Shown here piece after piece: positions 8,093-18,200 of a stretch of 64,000 nucleotides of DNA. A program made the position numbers and the translations under genes. Every line of letters begins with the position of its first letter. Within the stretch, counting starts at the first letter, position 1. The stretch covers positions 1,302,001 through 1,366,000 of the forward strand of contig NZ_CP138335.1 of NCBI RefSeq assembly GCF_040256745.1, in the 5' to 3' direction. The notes beneath the pieces were generated by a model. The model was not told the origin of the DNA. It saw nothing but the letters and a program-made list of their open reading frames with translations, and made no database searches. Source of the stretch: Scrofimicrobium sp. R131. Its GTDB lineage: Bacteria; Actinomycetota; Actinomycetes; Actinomycetales; Actinomycetaceae.

Positions 8093-9336
8093 AGAATGTC
8101 CTCCACATCGACCAATTGTCCCGCTTGGACGAACTCAACATCGGCCGGAATCACGCACAGGGCGCTGGCCTGAGCAAGGGTGGCCACCAGGTGCGAGCCG
8201 GACCCGTGCGCCGAGGTCGGCTCGAACACTACCTGCCCCGCTGCGTTCAACCGCACCCGCCCGGGAACGTACTGGGAGCGTCCCTGCGGCGACTTCCAAC
8301 TGGCCCCGGCTCGAATCTGCCGGCGCGGCGTCTGCGGGTTCACCTGGCCGGTCAGAGTCCTGATAAACGGACGCCCGAACACGTGGAAAGAGATGAACGC
8401 TCCGACCGGATTTCCCGGAAAGGCCAGCAGCGGCGTCCCTTTCCAGACCGCGTATCCCTGCGGCTTCCCCGGCTGCAAGGAGACCCGGTGGAAGGTCGAC
8501 TCCGCTTCGCCATCCAGCAGGTTGCGGACCACGTCAAACCGCCCGACGCTGACGCCCCCGGAGAGCAGCACCGCGTCGCACTGGGAGGTCAGCTCATCCA
8601 GCACGACAGCCAATTCTTCAGGCCGATCGGCCACCGCGTGGCGCCTGATCACCCGCGCCCCGCTCTCTTCGGCCAGCCCGGCCAACAAGTAGGAGTTGGA
8701 TTCGTAGATTTGCCCGGGTGCGAGGACACCTCCCGGTGGCACCAGCTCGTCTCCGGTGGAGAGCACCCCCAGGACCGGTTGGCGAACCACCTGGACCCGG
8801 CTCGTCCCCACCGCCGCAGCGGCCGAAAGTTGGCGCCCGGCTAGCCGCGTGCCCTGCACCAAGACGGTCTCACCGGAGCTGACATCTTCACCCGGATGGC
8901 GGACGTTCGCACCGGGTCGAACGGCCTCGCCGATCACCACCTGCCCGTCGTCTTCCTCGGTCAACTCGCTCTGAACCACGGTATCGGCCCCGGCGGGAAG
9001 GGGCGCCCCGGTCATGATCCGGACCGCTTCCCCGGCGCCGACGGCCACGTCTCGGGCCGGACCGGCCGGCTGCTCACCCACGATCCGCAGGCGGGCGGGC
9101 ACCTCTTCCAGATCCGCGGCCCGGACCGCATAGCCGTCCATCGCCGAGTTGGCAAAGCCGGGAATGTCGACCCCCGCCGTGATCGCCTGAGCCAGAACCC
9201 GCCCTCGCGCGGCCGCCAGCTCGACTTCTTCCCGCTCCTGGATCGCGAACCGTTCGGCGAGAGACCGGACCTGCTGCAGGTACTCAGCAATCTTGATTTT
9301 AGGTTGGCGGTCTCGCCTCTCGGGCGCATCACTCAT
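8089..9336 (-). CDS. moeA: Molybdopterin molybdenumtransferase MoeA
   Basis: A 415-residue protein that inserts molybdenum into adenylylated molybdopterin. It has the typical domain order: an N-terminal segment with PGFANSAMDGYAVR, the region GEAVRIMTGAPLPAGADTVVQ, the MoaB-like domain with LLSGGVSVGRFDVVR and FAFPGNPVGAF-like FPGNPVGAFISF, and a C-terminal beta domain. The length is normal for the family. The start overlaps the end of the moeZ gene by eight bases. Confidence 0.95.
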   Translation of the reverse strand: MSDAPERRDRQPKIKIAEYLQQVRSLAERFAIQEREEVELAAARGRVLAQAITAGVDIPGFANSAMDGYAVRAADLEEVPARLRIVGEQPAGPARDVAVGAGEAVRIMTGAPLPAGADTVVQSELTEEDDGQVVIGEAVRPGANVRHPGEDVSSGETVLVQGTRLAGRQLSAAAAVGTSRVQVVRQPVLGVLSTGDELVPPGGVLAPGQIYESNSYLLAGLAEESGARVIRRHAVADRPEELAVVLDELTSQCDAVLLSGGVSVGRFDVVRNLLDGEAESTFHRVSLQPGKPQGYAVWKGTPLLAFPGNPVGAFISFHVFGRPFIRTLTGQVNPQTPRRQIRAGASWKSPQGRSQYVPGRVRLNAAGQVVFEPTSAHGSGSHLVATLAQASALCVIPADVEFVQAGQLVDVEDIL

Positions 9337-10498
9337 GGACTACTCCTAGTGGTTCTCGGGTGGCGCCAACCTCCGTTGGGGCGCCGCTTTCACTCCAACC
9401 AGGGTAATCGCCCTGGAGGAGAAACACCTGCTCCAGTCCAGCTTCCGCCAGCAGCGTAGCTGCCTGCCGCGCCCGCACTCCGCGCTGACAGTAAATCACG
9501 GTGGCCCGACCGCCGGCCCGCCGGCTTAGCTCCTCAACCAGCCCCCCGGCGGTCTCGGCGGTGATTTGCCCGAGGGGAACCAGATCGGCCTCGGCCGCGT
9601 GTCCGGCAGCGAACTCGAACGGTTCGCGCACGTCGACCAAATAGTGACGAGTCGGATCCACTTCCAAGGCCGGGAGCTGCACCAACTCCGGGGCGGGTTT
9701 GGGAGCAAAGGTGAGCCGGGCCTCGGCCCCACCGGGCCGCAGCTCAATCACGTCGGTGCGAGCCCGAAGCGCGTCGATCACCATGACCCGGCCGTAAAGC
9801 GGTTCCCCAATCTCGGCTATGAGCTTGATCGCTTCCATGGCCATCACCGAGCCGGCCTGGCCGCACAGGGCCCCGAACACGCCCGCCTCCGCGCAGCTGG
9901 GCACGGTTCCGGGAGCGGGCGGCGTTGGAAACAAGTCCCGCAGAGTGTATCCGGCGGTGGCCTGGGGCGGACGAGCCCAAAAAATCGAGACCTGAGCGTT
10001 GAAACCCAGAATCGATCCCCAAACCACGGGAACGTTCAACTGCGCCGCCACATCGGAAACCAAATATCGAGTGGGGAAATTGTCGGTCCCATCCACCACC
10101 AGGTCGAAGCGCCCGATCAGGTCGGCCGCGTTGTCCTCCGTAAGACGGAGGGGGAACTCTTCGATCGACACCTCCGCCCCCGCCTGCGCGTGCACCCGCG
10201 CTGCCGCGGAGGTCACCTTGCTGGTTCCGATCGAGTCGAGATCGTGGATCACCTGGCGGTGCAGGTTGGTCTCTTCAACCACGTCGTCGTCCACCAGCCC
10301 CAGAGTGCCCACTCCCGCCGCCGCCAGGTATTGCAGCACCGGCGCGCCGAGGCCGCCCGCTCCCAGCACCAGGACCCGAGCCCGGCGCAGGCGCTCCTGT
10401 CCGGTCAGTCCCACCTCCGGAAGTCTGATTTGGCGCAAGTATCGAGCTCCGGGCACGTTCCCACCGGGTCGAACCGGCTCGCAACTAGGCAGATCCAT
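9329..10498 (-). CDS. moeZ: MoeZ/MoeB-like adenylyltransferase fused to a rhodanese domain
   Basis: A 389-residue two-domain protein. Residues 1 to about 260 are an E1-like adenylyltransferase with the nucleotide motif VLVLGAGGLGAPVLQYLAAAGVG, DNFPTRY, and CAEAGVFGALCG. The last 100 residues are a rhodanese domain with the active-site loop YCQRGVRAR. Such proteins adenylylate the Gly-Gly end of MoaD-type carriers and then transfer sulfur to them. It is the first gene of the minus-strand operon and is divergent from the molybdate regulator gene. Confidence 0.92.
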   Translation of the reverse strand: MDLPSCEPVRPGGNVPGARYLRQIRLPEVGLTGQERLRRARVLVLGAGGLGAPVLQYLAAAGVGTLGLVDDDVVEETNLHRQVIHDLDSIGTSKVTSAAARVHAQAGAEVSIEEFPLRLTEDNAADLIGRFDLVVDGTDNFPTRYLVSDVAAQLNVPVVWGSILGFNAQVSIFWARPPQATAGYTLRDLFPTPPAPGTVPSCAEAGVFGALCGQAGSVMAMEAIKLIAEIGEPLYGRVMVIDALRARTDVIELRPGGAEARLTFAPKPAPELVQLPALEVDPTRHYLVDVREPFEFAAGHAAEADLVPLGQITAETAGGLVEELSRRAGGRATVIYCQRGVRARQAATLLAEAGLEQVFLLQGDYPGWSESGAPTEVGATREPLGVVHE

Positions 10499-10590
10499 GG
10501 CTTTCCCCTCCTACAATTCCGCCTTCAACTCTACTAGGCCGCCGCCCACCACGACGGTCCACCACCACCTCATCTGCGCCTATTTTGATT

Positions 10591-10627
10591 TTTTCAAGCC
10601 GCATTTGCTGTGCTAACCTCGCTGGCA
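10591..10627 (+). promoter_or_regulatory. Possible promoter of a leaderless transcript for the TOBE regulator
   Basis: TTTTCA and TAACCT are separated by 17 bases, ending seven bases before the ATG at 10627. No ribosome-binding sequence is visible before that ATG, so transcription may begin at or next to the start codon, as is common in actinobacteria. The -35 match is weak. Confidence 0.3.
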
Positions 10628-11022
10628 TGGCACAATATCTGATCTCTGAGGCTGCCACCCTCCTGGGGGTGAGCTCCGACACCGTCCGGCGCTGGATCGC
10701 AGCGGACAAACTTTCCTCTGTCACCAACGCCCACGGCCGCCAGGTGATTGAAGGCGCCGATCTGGCCCGGTTCGCCCAGGAAATGGCACCGGCCGAACGC
10801 CAGGCAACCTGGGCCGGCTCTTCGGCCCGCAACCGAGCGGTCGGACTGGTGACTGAAATCATCGCCGATCAGGTGATGGCCCAGGTCAACCTGCAGTGCG
10901 GCCCGTTCCGGTTCGTCTCGCTCATGTCGCGAGAAGCCGTCGAAGAACTCAACCTGCAGGTCGGCGACACCGCTGCCGCCGTCGTGAAAGCTACCAACGT
11001 CATAGTCGAGGTTCCTAAGTGA
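10627..11022 (+). CDS. Helix-turn-helix and TOBE-domain molybdate-responsive regulator
   Basis: A 131-residue protein with a MerR/excisionase-like helix-turn-helix at residues 1-55 (LISEAATLLGVSSDTVRRWI) and a molybdate-binding TOBE (Mop) domain at about 65-131 (NRAVGLVTEIIADQVMAQV and LQVGDTAAAVVKATNVIVEV). It differs from classical ModE in its DNA-binding part. It directly precedes modA with a GTGA overlap, so it probably senses molybdate and controls modABC and perhaps the divergent cofactor operon. Confidence 0.85.
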   Translation: MAQYLISEAATLLGVSSDTVRRWIAADKLSSVTNAHGRQVIEGADLARFAQEMAPAERQATWAGSSARNRAVGLVTEIIADQVMAQVNLQCGPFRFVSLMSREAVEELNLQVGDTAAAVVKATNVIVEVPK

Positions 11023-11855
11023 GAATTGCTACCCGCCGAAAGTCCGCTCTCCTAACCCTGCCACTCCTGCTGGCGCTGTCACTGGGCGCCTGCTCGTCCC
11101 CCGCCTCCCAATCGGATCAGACTCAGCCGGATCAAACCCAGTCCGACTCCTCCCAGTCCACGCCCGCGCCAGCAGCCGGGGAAACGACCACTCTCCAGAT
11201 CAGCGCCGCCGCCTCGCTCAAATCGGTGTTTGAGCCCCTGATTGAAGCCTTCGAACAGGAGCACCCGGACATCAAGATCGCCTCGGTCAACTTCGACGGC
11301 TCCCCTACCCTGGTCGAGCAGATCGTGGCCGGGGATCCGGTCGACGTGTTCCTGTCCGCCGACACCAAAAACATGGACAACCTGGCCGAACAGGGCGAGG
11401 TTGCCGGTGAACCGGAGATTTTTGCCACCAACTCGATCACGTTGGCCGCCCCGGCCGCCAACCCCGCGGGGCTGAAGGAGCTCGGCGATATCGAGAGCAG
11501 TGACGTCGCCATTGTCACCTGCGCCCCCGAGGTTCCGTGCGGCGCCGCCACCGGCCGGCTGCTCGAGTCCGAAAACATCACCATCGATCCCGTCAGCCTG
11601 GAACAGAACGTTTCGGCCGTAGCTGCGAAGCTGGCGGCGGACGAGGCGGACGGCGGCTTCATCTACCAAACGGATGTGCTGGCCAACGACGGCAAAATCA
11701 TCGCGATTGACACGCCCGCGATCGACCCCAATCAGTATCCGATCGCGGTGGTGAAGTCCTCCAAGAACCAGGAGGCCGCGCAGACGTTCGTTGACTTTAT
11801 GCTCAGCCCGAAGGCATTGGCAATCCTGAAGGAATTCGGTTTTGGGGCCCCGTAG
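11019..11855 (+). CDS. modA: Molybdate ABC transporter substrate-binding lipoprotein ModA
   Basis: A 278-residue extracytoplasmic protein. It starts with GTG at 11019, overlapping the previous stop. The signal peptide ends in the lipobox SLGAC around residue 25, followed by a Ser/Gln/Asp-rich linker. The ModA family features are present: LQISAAASLKSVFEPL with the anion-binding serine region, FDGSPTLVEQI, and GDPVDVFLSAD. It binds molybdate outside the membrane and delivers it to ModB. Confidence 0.92.
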   Translation: MRIATRRKSALLTLPLLLALSLGACSSPASQSDQTQPDQTQSDSSQSTPAPAAGETTTLQISAAASLKSVFEPLIEAFEQEHPDIKIASVNFDGSPTLVEQIVAGDPVDVFLSADTKNMDNLAEQGEVAGEPEIFATNSITLAAPAANPAGLKELGDIESSDVAIVTCAPEVPCGAATGRLLESENITIDPVSLEQNVSAVAAKLAADEADGGFIYQTDVLANDGKIIAIDTPAIDPNQYPIAVVKSSKNQEAAQTFVDFMLSPKALAILKEFGFGAP

Positions 11856-12639
11856 GGGACGCCTGCTCCTAGGAATGCTGGCCGCCCTAGCTGCGGCCAG
11901 CATTTTCCTGCCGATTGTGGCCCTCCTCTGGGGGGCCAATTGGCAAACCTTCGGGAGCGACATTGCTGCTCCCGAGGCCCGAAGCGCCCTGCAACTCTCT
12001 TTCGCCACCGCCCTGGTCACGACCCTGGTCTGCCTGCTCCTAGGCGTGCCGCTGGCTCTCTACCTGGCCCGCTCCTCCTCGGGCTTGGCCTTCGGGATCC
12101 GCCTGCTGGTGAACCTGCCGCTGGTGATGCCCCCGCTGGTCGGCGGGCTGGCCCTGCTGATGCTGTTTGGTCGGCGCGGTCTGCTGGGCGGGCCGCTCTA
12201 CGACCTGTTCGGGTTCCAGTTGGGCTTCACCACCCCCGCAGTAGTGGTGGCGCAGATTTTCGTCGCCCTCCCCTTTATGGTGATCACGGTTGAGGGGGTG
12301 GCTCGGACCATTTCTCCCGAACACGAGATGGTGGCCGCCTCCCTGGGCGCCACCCCGGCCGCCGTCTTCTGGCACGTCACCGTTCCCCTGCTGAAGCCCG
12401 GCCTGGTCGCGGGAGCGGTCCTGTCGTTCTCGCGCGCCCTAGGCGAGTTTGGGGCCACCGCCCTGTTTGCCGGCAACCGACCCGGAGTGACACAGACGAT
12501 GCCCCTCGCCATCTACACCGCATTTAATGGAGGCGGGGTCAGCGCCTCGGCCGCCACCGCCCTGGCCATCCTGCTGATGGGCGCCTCGATCGTGGTGATG
12601 CTGCTGACCGGGTCGTGGGATCGCCGAGGAGCCAAATGA
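11842..12639 (+). CDS. modB: Molybdate ABC transporter permease ModB
   Basis: A 265-residue membrane protein with about six hydrophobic segments. The ATPase-contact loop is seen as EHEMVAASLGATPAAVFWHVTVP. A TTG at 11842 is chosen as the start because AAGGA stands eight bases upstream; the ATG at 11875 has AGGA directly adjacent, which is too close. This start overlaps modA by 14 bases. It forms the membrane channel for molybdate with ModC. Confidence 0.92.
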   Translation: MGPRRGRLLLGMLAALAAASIFLPIVALLWGANWQTFGSDIAAPEARSALQLSFATALVTTLVCLLLGVPLALYLARSSSGLAFGIRLLVNLPLVMPPLVGGLALLMLFGRRGLLGGPLYDLFGFQLGFTTPAVVVAQIFVALPFMVITVEGVARTISPEHEMVAASLGATPAAVFWHVTVPLLKPGLVAGAVLSFSRALGEFGATALFAGNRPGVTQTMPLAIYTAFNGGGVSASAATALAILLMGASIVVMLLTGSWDRRGAK

Positions 12640-13676
12640 GTAACCTACAGGCGTCCTTTACCCTCCGCCGAGGCGAGTTTGAACTCCGACTGGACGAGGA
12701 GTTCCCGGCGGGTACCGTGACCGCCATTGTCGGCCCGAACGGTTCCGGAAAGACAACTCTGGTCCAGGCTCTGGCCGGTTTTCTCCCGATCACTACCGGA
12801 CAGATTAGGAGCGGCGACCGCTGGCTGGCTCAGGCTGAGACCAAACTGAGCCTGGCGCCCCACCAGCGCTCCGCCGTCCTCCTCCCCCAGTCCGCCAGCC
12901 TCTTTCCCCACCTGACCGTGGCCGAGAACATCCTGTTTGGCCCCCGCCACCAGCGCCTCCCCAACCGGGATGTCATTTTGTCTCACTGGTTGGAGGAGCT
13001 GAACTTGAGCGAGTTGGCCGAGCGTCGACCCGATCAGCTCTCGGGCGGTCAGCGCCAGCGGGTGGCCCTGGCCCGGGCCCTGGCCGCTGACCCGCAGCTC
13101 CTGCTGTTGGACGAGCCGGCCGCCGCCCTGGACGTGACGGGCGCCAGTGAGTTTCGGCGGGTGCTCGCGGAGCAGTTGGCCACCCACTCGGTCACCACCC
13201 TCCTGATTTCTCACTCCCCGGCTGACGTCCTGGCCCTGGCGGATCGGGTGCTCTTGCTGGAGGATGGCCGCGTCAGCTTCCACGGCTCCGCCACCTCCCT
13301 TTGGGAGCGGCCCGCCGCCGGGTTCGCGGCTCACTTCGTTGGAACCAACACTCTGCCCGCCACCCTCGACCCCGAAGGCAGGCTTCAACTGGACGACGGG
13401 GTTTCGCTGATGCTGGCGTCCACTCCTGCGGCGCCCGGGCGGGTGACCGTCACGGTGGCCCCGCAGTCGCTGTTCCTGCAGCCGGCCCCCGGTCGCCTCA
13501 GCTGGTCCACCCGCGTGCGCGAGGTCGACGCGTTTGACGGGGGCTACGTCGTGCGCGTGGAACGGCCGCAGACCCTATTTATTCACCTCACTCCACCTGA
13601 GTACTGGCGCCAGCCGCTTCAACCCGGGGCTGAAGTAGAGGTCTGGGTCAACCCGGCGGACCTGCGCGTCTACTAA
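12636..13676 (+). CDS. modC: Molybdate ABC transporter ATP-binding protein ModC
   Basis: A 346-residue ATPase. Walker A is GPNGSGKTT, the signature is LSGGQRQRVALARAL, and Walker B is LLLLDEPAAALD. The last 70 or so residues look like a single TOBE domain (VREVDAFDGGYVVRVE). The ATG at 12636 overlaps the modB stop as ATGA. It powers molybdate import for the cofactor genes next door. About 190 bases without a clear gene follow before narK. Confidence 0.93.
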   Translation: MSNLQASFTLRRGEFELRLDEEFPAGTVTAIVGPNGSGKTTLVQALAGFLPITTGQIRSGDRWLAQAETKLSLAPHQRSAVLLPQSASLFPHLTVAENILFGPRHQRLPNRDVILSHWLEELNLSELAERRPDQLSGGQRQRVALARALAADPQLLLLDEPAAALDVTGASEFRRVLAEQLATHSVTTLLISHSPADVLALADRVLLLEDGRVSFHGSATSLWERPAAGFAAHFVGTNTLPATLDPEGRLQLDDGVSLMLASTPAAPGRVTVTVAPQSLFLQPAPGRLSWSTRVREVDAFDGGYVVRVERPQTLFIHLTPPEYWRQPLQPGAEVEVWVNPADLRVY

Positions 13677-13870
13677 CCAACATCTGTCACCGGATTGGTA
13701 TTTAAACAAACGTTTCGTGACGGAAAACGCGTAGACGGGACGGATGACCCGCTGGAGCCACAGGTAATAAATCGCGAAATCTCGCCATTTTGAGGAAGAC
13801 CAATATTTCACAGACCCCTCGTGATAATCATGGTGGATCAACGTCTACTCAGCACAACCGAGGGATCTCG

Positions 13871-15232
13871 ATGAACCAAACTACTGCAGCAGCTGGCAAA
13901 CCCAAGAAAGCAAGCCGTTTTGATCTGCACGACTGGAACCCGGAAGACCCCGAGAAGTGGGACTCAAAACTGGCATGGCGCACCCTAGCCGTCTCCACCT
14001 TCTCCCTAACCATTGGATTCTGCGTCTGGTACCTGGTCAGCGCAATCGCCCCCAAACTCAATGAGATCGGCTTCGACCTCTCCCAAAACCAGCTCTACTG
14101 GCTGGTGGCCATTCCGGGTCTTTCCGGCGGCCTGATCCGGCTGATCTACATGTTCCTGCCGCCCCTGATCGGGACGCGGAACCTGATTGGCTACACGTCG
14201 CTTCTGTTCGTCATTCCCATGTTCGGTTGGTTCCACGCGATCCAGAACCCGGGCACGCCCTACTGGTGGCTGCTGGTACTGGCCGCCCTCACCGGGATCG
14301 GCGGTGGCTGCTTCTCCGGCTACATGCCCTCCACCGGGTACTTCTTCCCCAAGCGCAAGTCCGGAACCGCCCTCGGCCTGCAGGCCGGGATCGGCAACTT
14401 CGGCGTTTCCCTGATTCAGTTCATGGGTCCCTGGGTGATGGGCTTTGGCCTGCTGGGTATCCGTTGGATCACCCCGGTCGACACGCACGGCGGTCCCCTC
14501 CGGGTCTTCAACGCCGCCATTGTCCTGGTTCCGTGGGCCGTGTTGGCATCGGTCCTGGCTTTCATCTACCTGCGTAACGTTCCGGTCAAGGCCAACTTCC
14601 GTCAGCAGATGGACATCTTCGGCAACAAGAACACCTGGCTGCTGACCCTGATCTACATCATGACCTTCGGCGCTTTCGCCGGTTTCTCCGCCCAGCTGGC
14701 CCTGATCATCAACTCGACGTTTGGGAAAGACTCCGTTTTCGCCACCTCTGGCCAGTACGACGTTTCCACCCTCCCGCTCGGCGCCTCGTTCGCCTTCCTG
14801 GCGCCGCTGATCGGGTCAACAGTTCGAGCCGCCTGGGGCCCGCTCTGTGACCGCTTCGGTGGCGCGATCTGGACGTTCATTGGCGGGGCCGGCATGACCG
14901 TCTCGGCGGTCGTGGCCGCCTTCTACCTGCGGGCCAACAGCCCGTCCGACTTCTATCCGTTCCTGTTTGCCATGCTGGTGATGTTCTTCTTCACCGGCCT
15001 TGGCAACGCCGGAACCTTCAAGCAGATGCCAATGATCATGGGCCCCCGTCAGGCGGGCGGCGTGATTGGTTGGACTGCGGCAATCGCCTCGTTTGGGCCC
15101 TTCTTTGTCGGGGTGGCTCTGACCATGACTTCGCCGCAGAGCTTCATGATTGGTGCGGCCATCTACTTCGCACTGTGCACGGTGCTCGCGTGGATCTACT
15201 ACGCGCGTCCCCGGGCTCCTTTCCCCGGCTAA
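13871..15232 (+). CDS. narK: Nitrate/nitrite transporter NarK (major facilitator family)
   Basis: A 453-residue, 12-segment transporter of the nitrate/nitrite porter group. It brings nitrate to the cytoplasmic active site of NarG and/or exports nitrite. Family stretches include GIGGGCFSGYMPSTGYFFPKRKSGTALGLQAGIGNFGVSLIQF and GNAGTFKQMP. The ATG at 13871 is preceded by GAGGGA. An in-frame start 27 codons upstream is possible but would add a polar, unconserved segment. It heads the narK-narGHJI cluster. Confidence 0.93.
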   Translation: MNQTTAAAGKPKKASRFDLHDWNPEDPEKWDSKLAWRTLAVSTFSLTIGFCVWYLVSAIAPKLNEIGFDLSQNQLYWLVAIPGLSGGLIRLIYMFLPPLIGTRNLIGYTSLLFVIPMFGWFHAIQNPGTPYWWLLVLAALTGIGGGCFSGYMPSTGYFFPKRKSGTALGLQAGIGNFGVSLIQFMGPWVMGFGLLGIRWITPVDTHGGPLRVFNAAIVLVPWAVLASVLAFIYLRNVPVKANFRQQMDIFGNKNTWLLTLIYIMTFGAFAGFSAQLALIINSTFGKDSVFATSGQYDVSTLPLGASFAFLAPLIGSTVRAAWGPLCDRFGGAIWTFIGGAGMTVSAVVAAFYLRANSPSDFYPFLFAMLVMFFFTGLGNAGTFKQMPMIMGPRQAGGVIGWTAAIASFGPFFVGVALTMTSPQSFMIGAAIYFALCTVLAWIYYARPRAPFPG

Positions 15233-15253
15233 CCACAGAGACAAGAGGTAATA

Positions 15254-18200
15254 ATGAGCAACAAATCTCCGGACACTCTCCCCGCGATGGTGGCGAAGCT
15301 GGGCTCCTACCTGCGTCCCACCACCACGGACGTAAATGCCCGCCAGCTCTTCCTCGAAGGAGGACGGGAAGCTGACGTGTTCTATCGCCAGCGATGGAAC
15401 CACGACCGCACGGTTCGCTCCACCCACGGAGTGAACTGCACCGGTTCATGCGCCTGGAACGTGTACGTCAAGGACGGCGTCATCACCTGGGAAACGCAGA
15501 ACGTGGACTACCCCTCCACCGGGGCCGACTTCCCCGAGTACGAGCCGCGCGGCTGCCCCCGTGGCGCCGCCTTCTCCTGGTACACCTACTCGCCCACCCG
15601 GGTCCGCTACCCCTATATTCGGGGCGTCCTGCTGGACTACTACCGGGAGGCCAAGGCTCGGCTGAAGGATCCGGTCCTGGCGTGGCGCGACATCGTCGAA
15701 GATCCCGCCAAGGCCAAGGCCTACAAGCAGGCCCGCGGCAAGGGTGGCCTGGTGCGATGCAACTGGGATGAGGCGCTGGAGATTTCCGCGGCCGCCCACG
15801 TGTACACCTCCAAGCGGTACGGGCCGGACCGGATGGCCGGGTTCTCCGTTATCCCCGCAATGTCGATGATCTCCTACGGGGCCGGCTCGCGCTTCTACGA
15901 GCTGATGGGCGCCACCATGCTGTCGTTCTACGACTGGTATGCGGACCTCCCGATGGCTTCCCCGCAGGTGTTCGGAGACCAAACCGACGTGCCCGAGTCG
16001 GGCGACTGGTTTAACTCCGGCTACCTGATCATGTGGGGTTCAAACATTCCCCAGACCCGGACCCCCGACGCCCACTTCATGACGGAAGCCCGCTACCACG
16101 GCCAGAAGGTCGTCGCGGTCTCCCCCGACTACGCGGACAACACCAAGTTCGCGGACGAGTGGTTGCGGATTGCTCCCGGCACCGACGCCGCCCTCGCCAC
16201 GGCCATGGGCCACGTGATTTTGAAAGAGTTCCACGTAGACCGGAAAGAGCCGTTCTTCCTGGACTACATGAAGAAGTTCACGGACTCCCCGTTCCTGGTG
16301 AAGCTGAAGGCCAAGGATGGCGCCTTCGTTCCCAGCAAGTTCCTCACCGCTGCGGACCTGGCCCACCTGGATGCCGCCGTACCGGTGGCGGACCCGAACC
16401 TGCCCCAAACTGAACATGCCGAGTTCCGCACCCTGGTGTGGGACCGCACCAAGGGGATCGCCGATCCGGGCGGCACGCTGGCCGACCACTACGGTGAATC
16501 CGGCCAGGGCAAGTGGAACCTGGAGATGAAGGGGATCAACCCGTTCCTGACCCTGTCCGAGGTGGACCGGGCCAAGGGCGTTGAGGTCCTCCTTCCCCGG
16601 TTCGACCTGCCGGCCGCCTCAGATCAGGAGAACCTCGGCGCGGGCGTCATGCACCGCGGCGTTCCCGCCGTCCGGTTGGGCGACGAGTACGTAACCACGG
16701 TTTACGACCTGCTGCTGGCCCAGTACGGCGTGTCCCGTCCGGGACTGCCCGGCTCCTGGCCCACCGGCTACGAGGACATGGACGAGCCGGGCACCCCCGC
16801 CTGGCAGTCGCAGTTCACCGGGGTTCCCCCGGCGGCCGCGGAACGGGTTGGACGCGAGTTCGCCCAGAACGCAATCGACTCCAAGGGCCGCTCCATGATC
16901 GTGATGGGCGCCGGCACCAACCACTTCTACCACTCGGACACCATCTACCGGACCTTCCTGGCCCTCACCTCAATGTGCGGCACCCAGGGCGTCAACGGCG
17001 GCGGATGGGCCCACTACGTGGGTCAAGAGAAAGTTCGTCCGCTGACCGGTTGGGCCCAGTACGCCTTTGCGCTGGACTGGCACCGTCCGCCCCGGCAGAT
17101 GATCGCGGCCGGCTTCTGGTATCTGCTGACCGACCAGTGGCGCTACGACGGCACTCCGGCCCAGAAGATCATGTCTCCGCTGGCCGAAGGCGACTGGGAG
17201 CGCAAGACCACTGCTGACACGCTGGTCGAGTCGATGAAGCGCGGGTGGATGCCCTCCTACCCCACCTTCTCCAAGTCGACCCTGCTGCTGGGCCAGGAGG
17301 CCCGCGAGGCCGGGGTTGAGCCGGCGAAGTGGATCGTCGATCAGCTGAACAAGGGCGAGCTCTCCTTCGCCTGTGAAGACCCGGACAACCCGGAGAACTT
17401 CCCCCGGGTGCTGACCTCGTGGCGGACGAACCTGCTGGGCTCGTCGGCGAAGGGGGCCGAGTTCTTCTACCGGCACATGATCGGGTCCGATTCGGCCGCT
17501 ACCGCCGAAGAGGTGCCCGAGGATCGTCGGCCCGAGAGCATGGTCTGGCGCGAGGCCGCCGCCACCGGCAAGGTGGACCTGCTGCTGACCCTGGACTTCC
17601 GGAACACTTCCTCCACCCTCTACTCCGACATCGTGCTGCCCGCGGCCACCTGGTACGAGAAGGACGACCTGTCGACCACCGACATGCACCCCTTCATCCA
17701 CGCGTTCGATGCGGCTATCGATCCGCCGTGGGAGGCCCTGACCGACTTCCAGGTGTTCCAACAGCTGGCCCAGAAGGTCCAGGAAATGGCCATTGTCCAC
17801 CTCGGCAAGCAGACCGACGTAATCCCGGTGCCCCTTTCCCACGACACCCCCGACGAGTATGCCAACCCGGCCGGAATCGTTCCGAACGTGGACGAGGTGG
17901 GGTTGATTCCCGGGGTGACGATGCCGAAGCTGGTCGTGGCAGAACGCGACTACACGCAGCTGGCACTGCGCTTCAACTCGATGGGTCCCCTCCCCGAAAA
18001 GGTTGGGCTCCTGACGAAGGGCGTCAAGTACGACCCGACGATCGAGGTGGAAAAGCTCCGGCACCTGAACGGCGTGGCCCCGACCGGCCGCCCGCTGCTC
18101 GACACGGCGAAGAAGGCGGCCGACATGGCCATGCACTTCTCCGGCGCCACCAACGGCCGCCTCGCCACCACCGGGTTCGAGGACCTGGAGAAGCGGACCG

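Noticed and set aside
13677-13870. Search for Fnr (TTGAT-N4-ATCAA) or NarL sites before narK
   Set aside because: No convincing match was found; an imperfect CGTTT-N8-AAACG repeat near 13710 is too weak to call.
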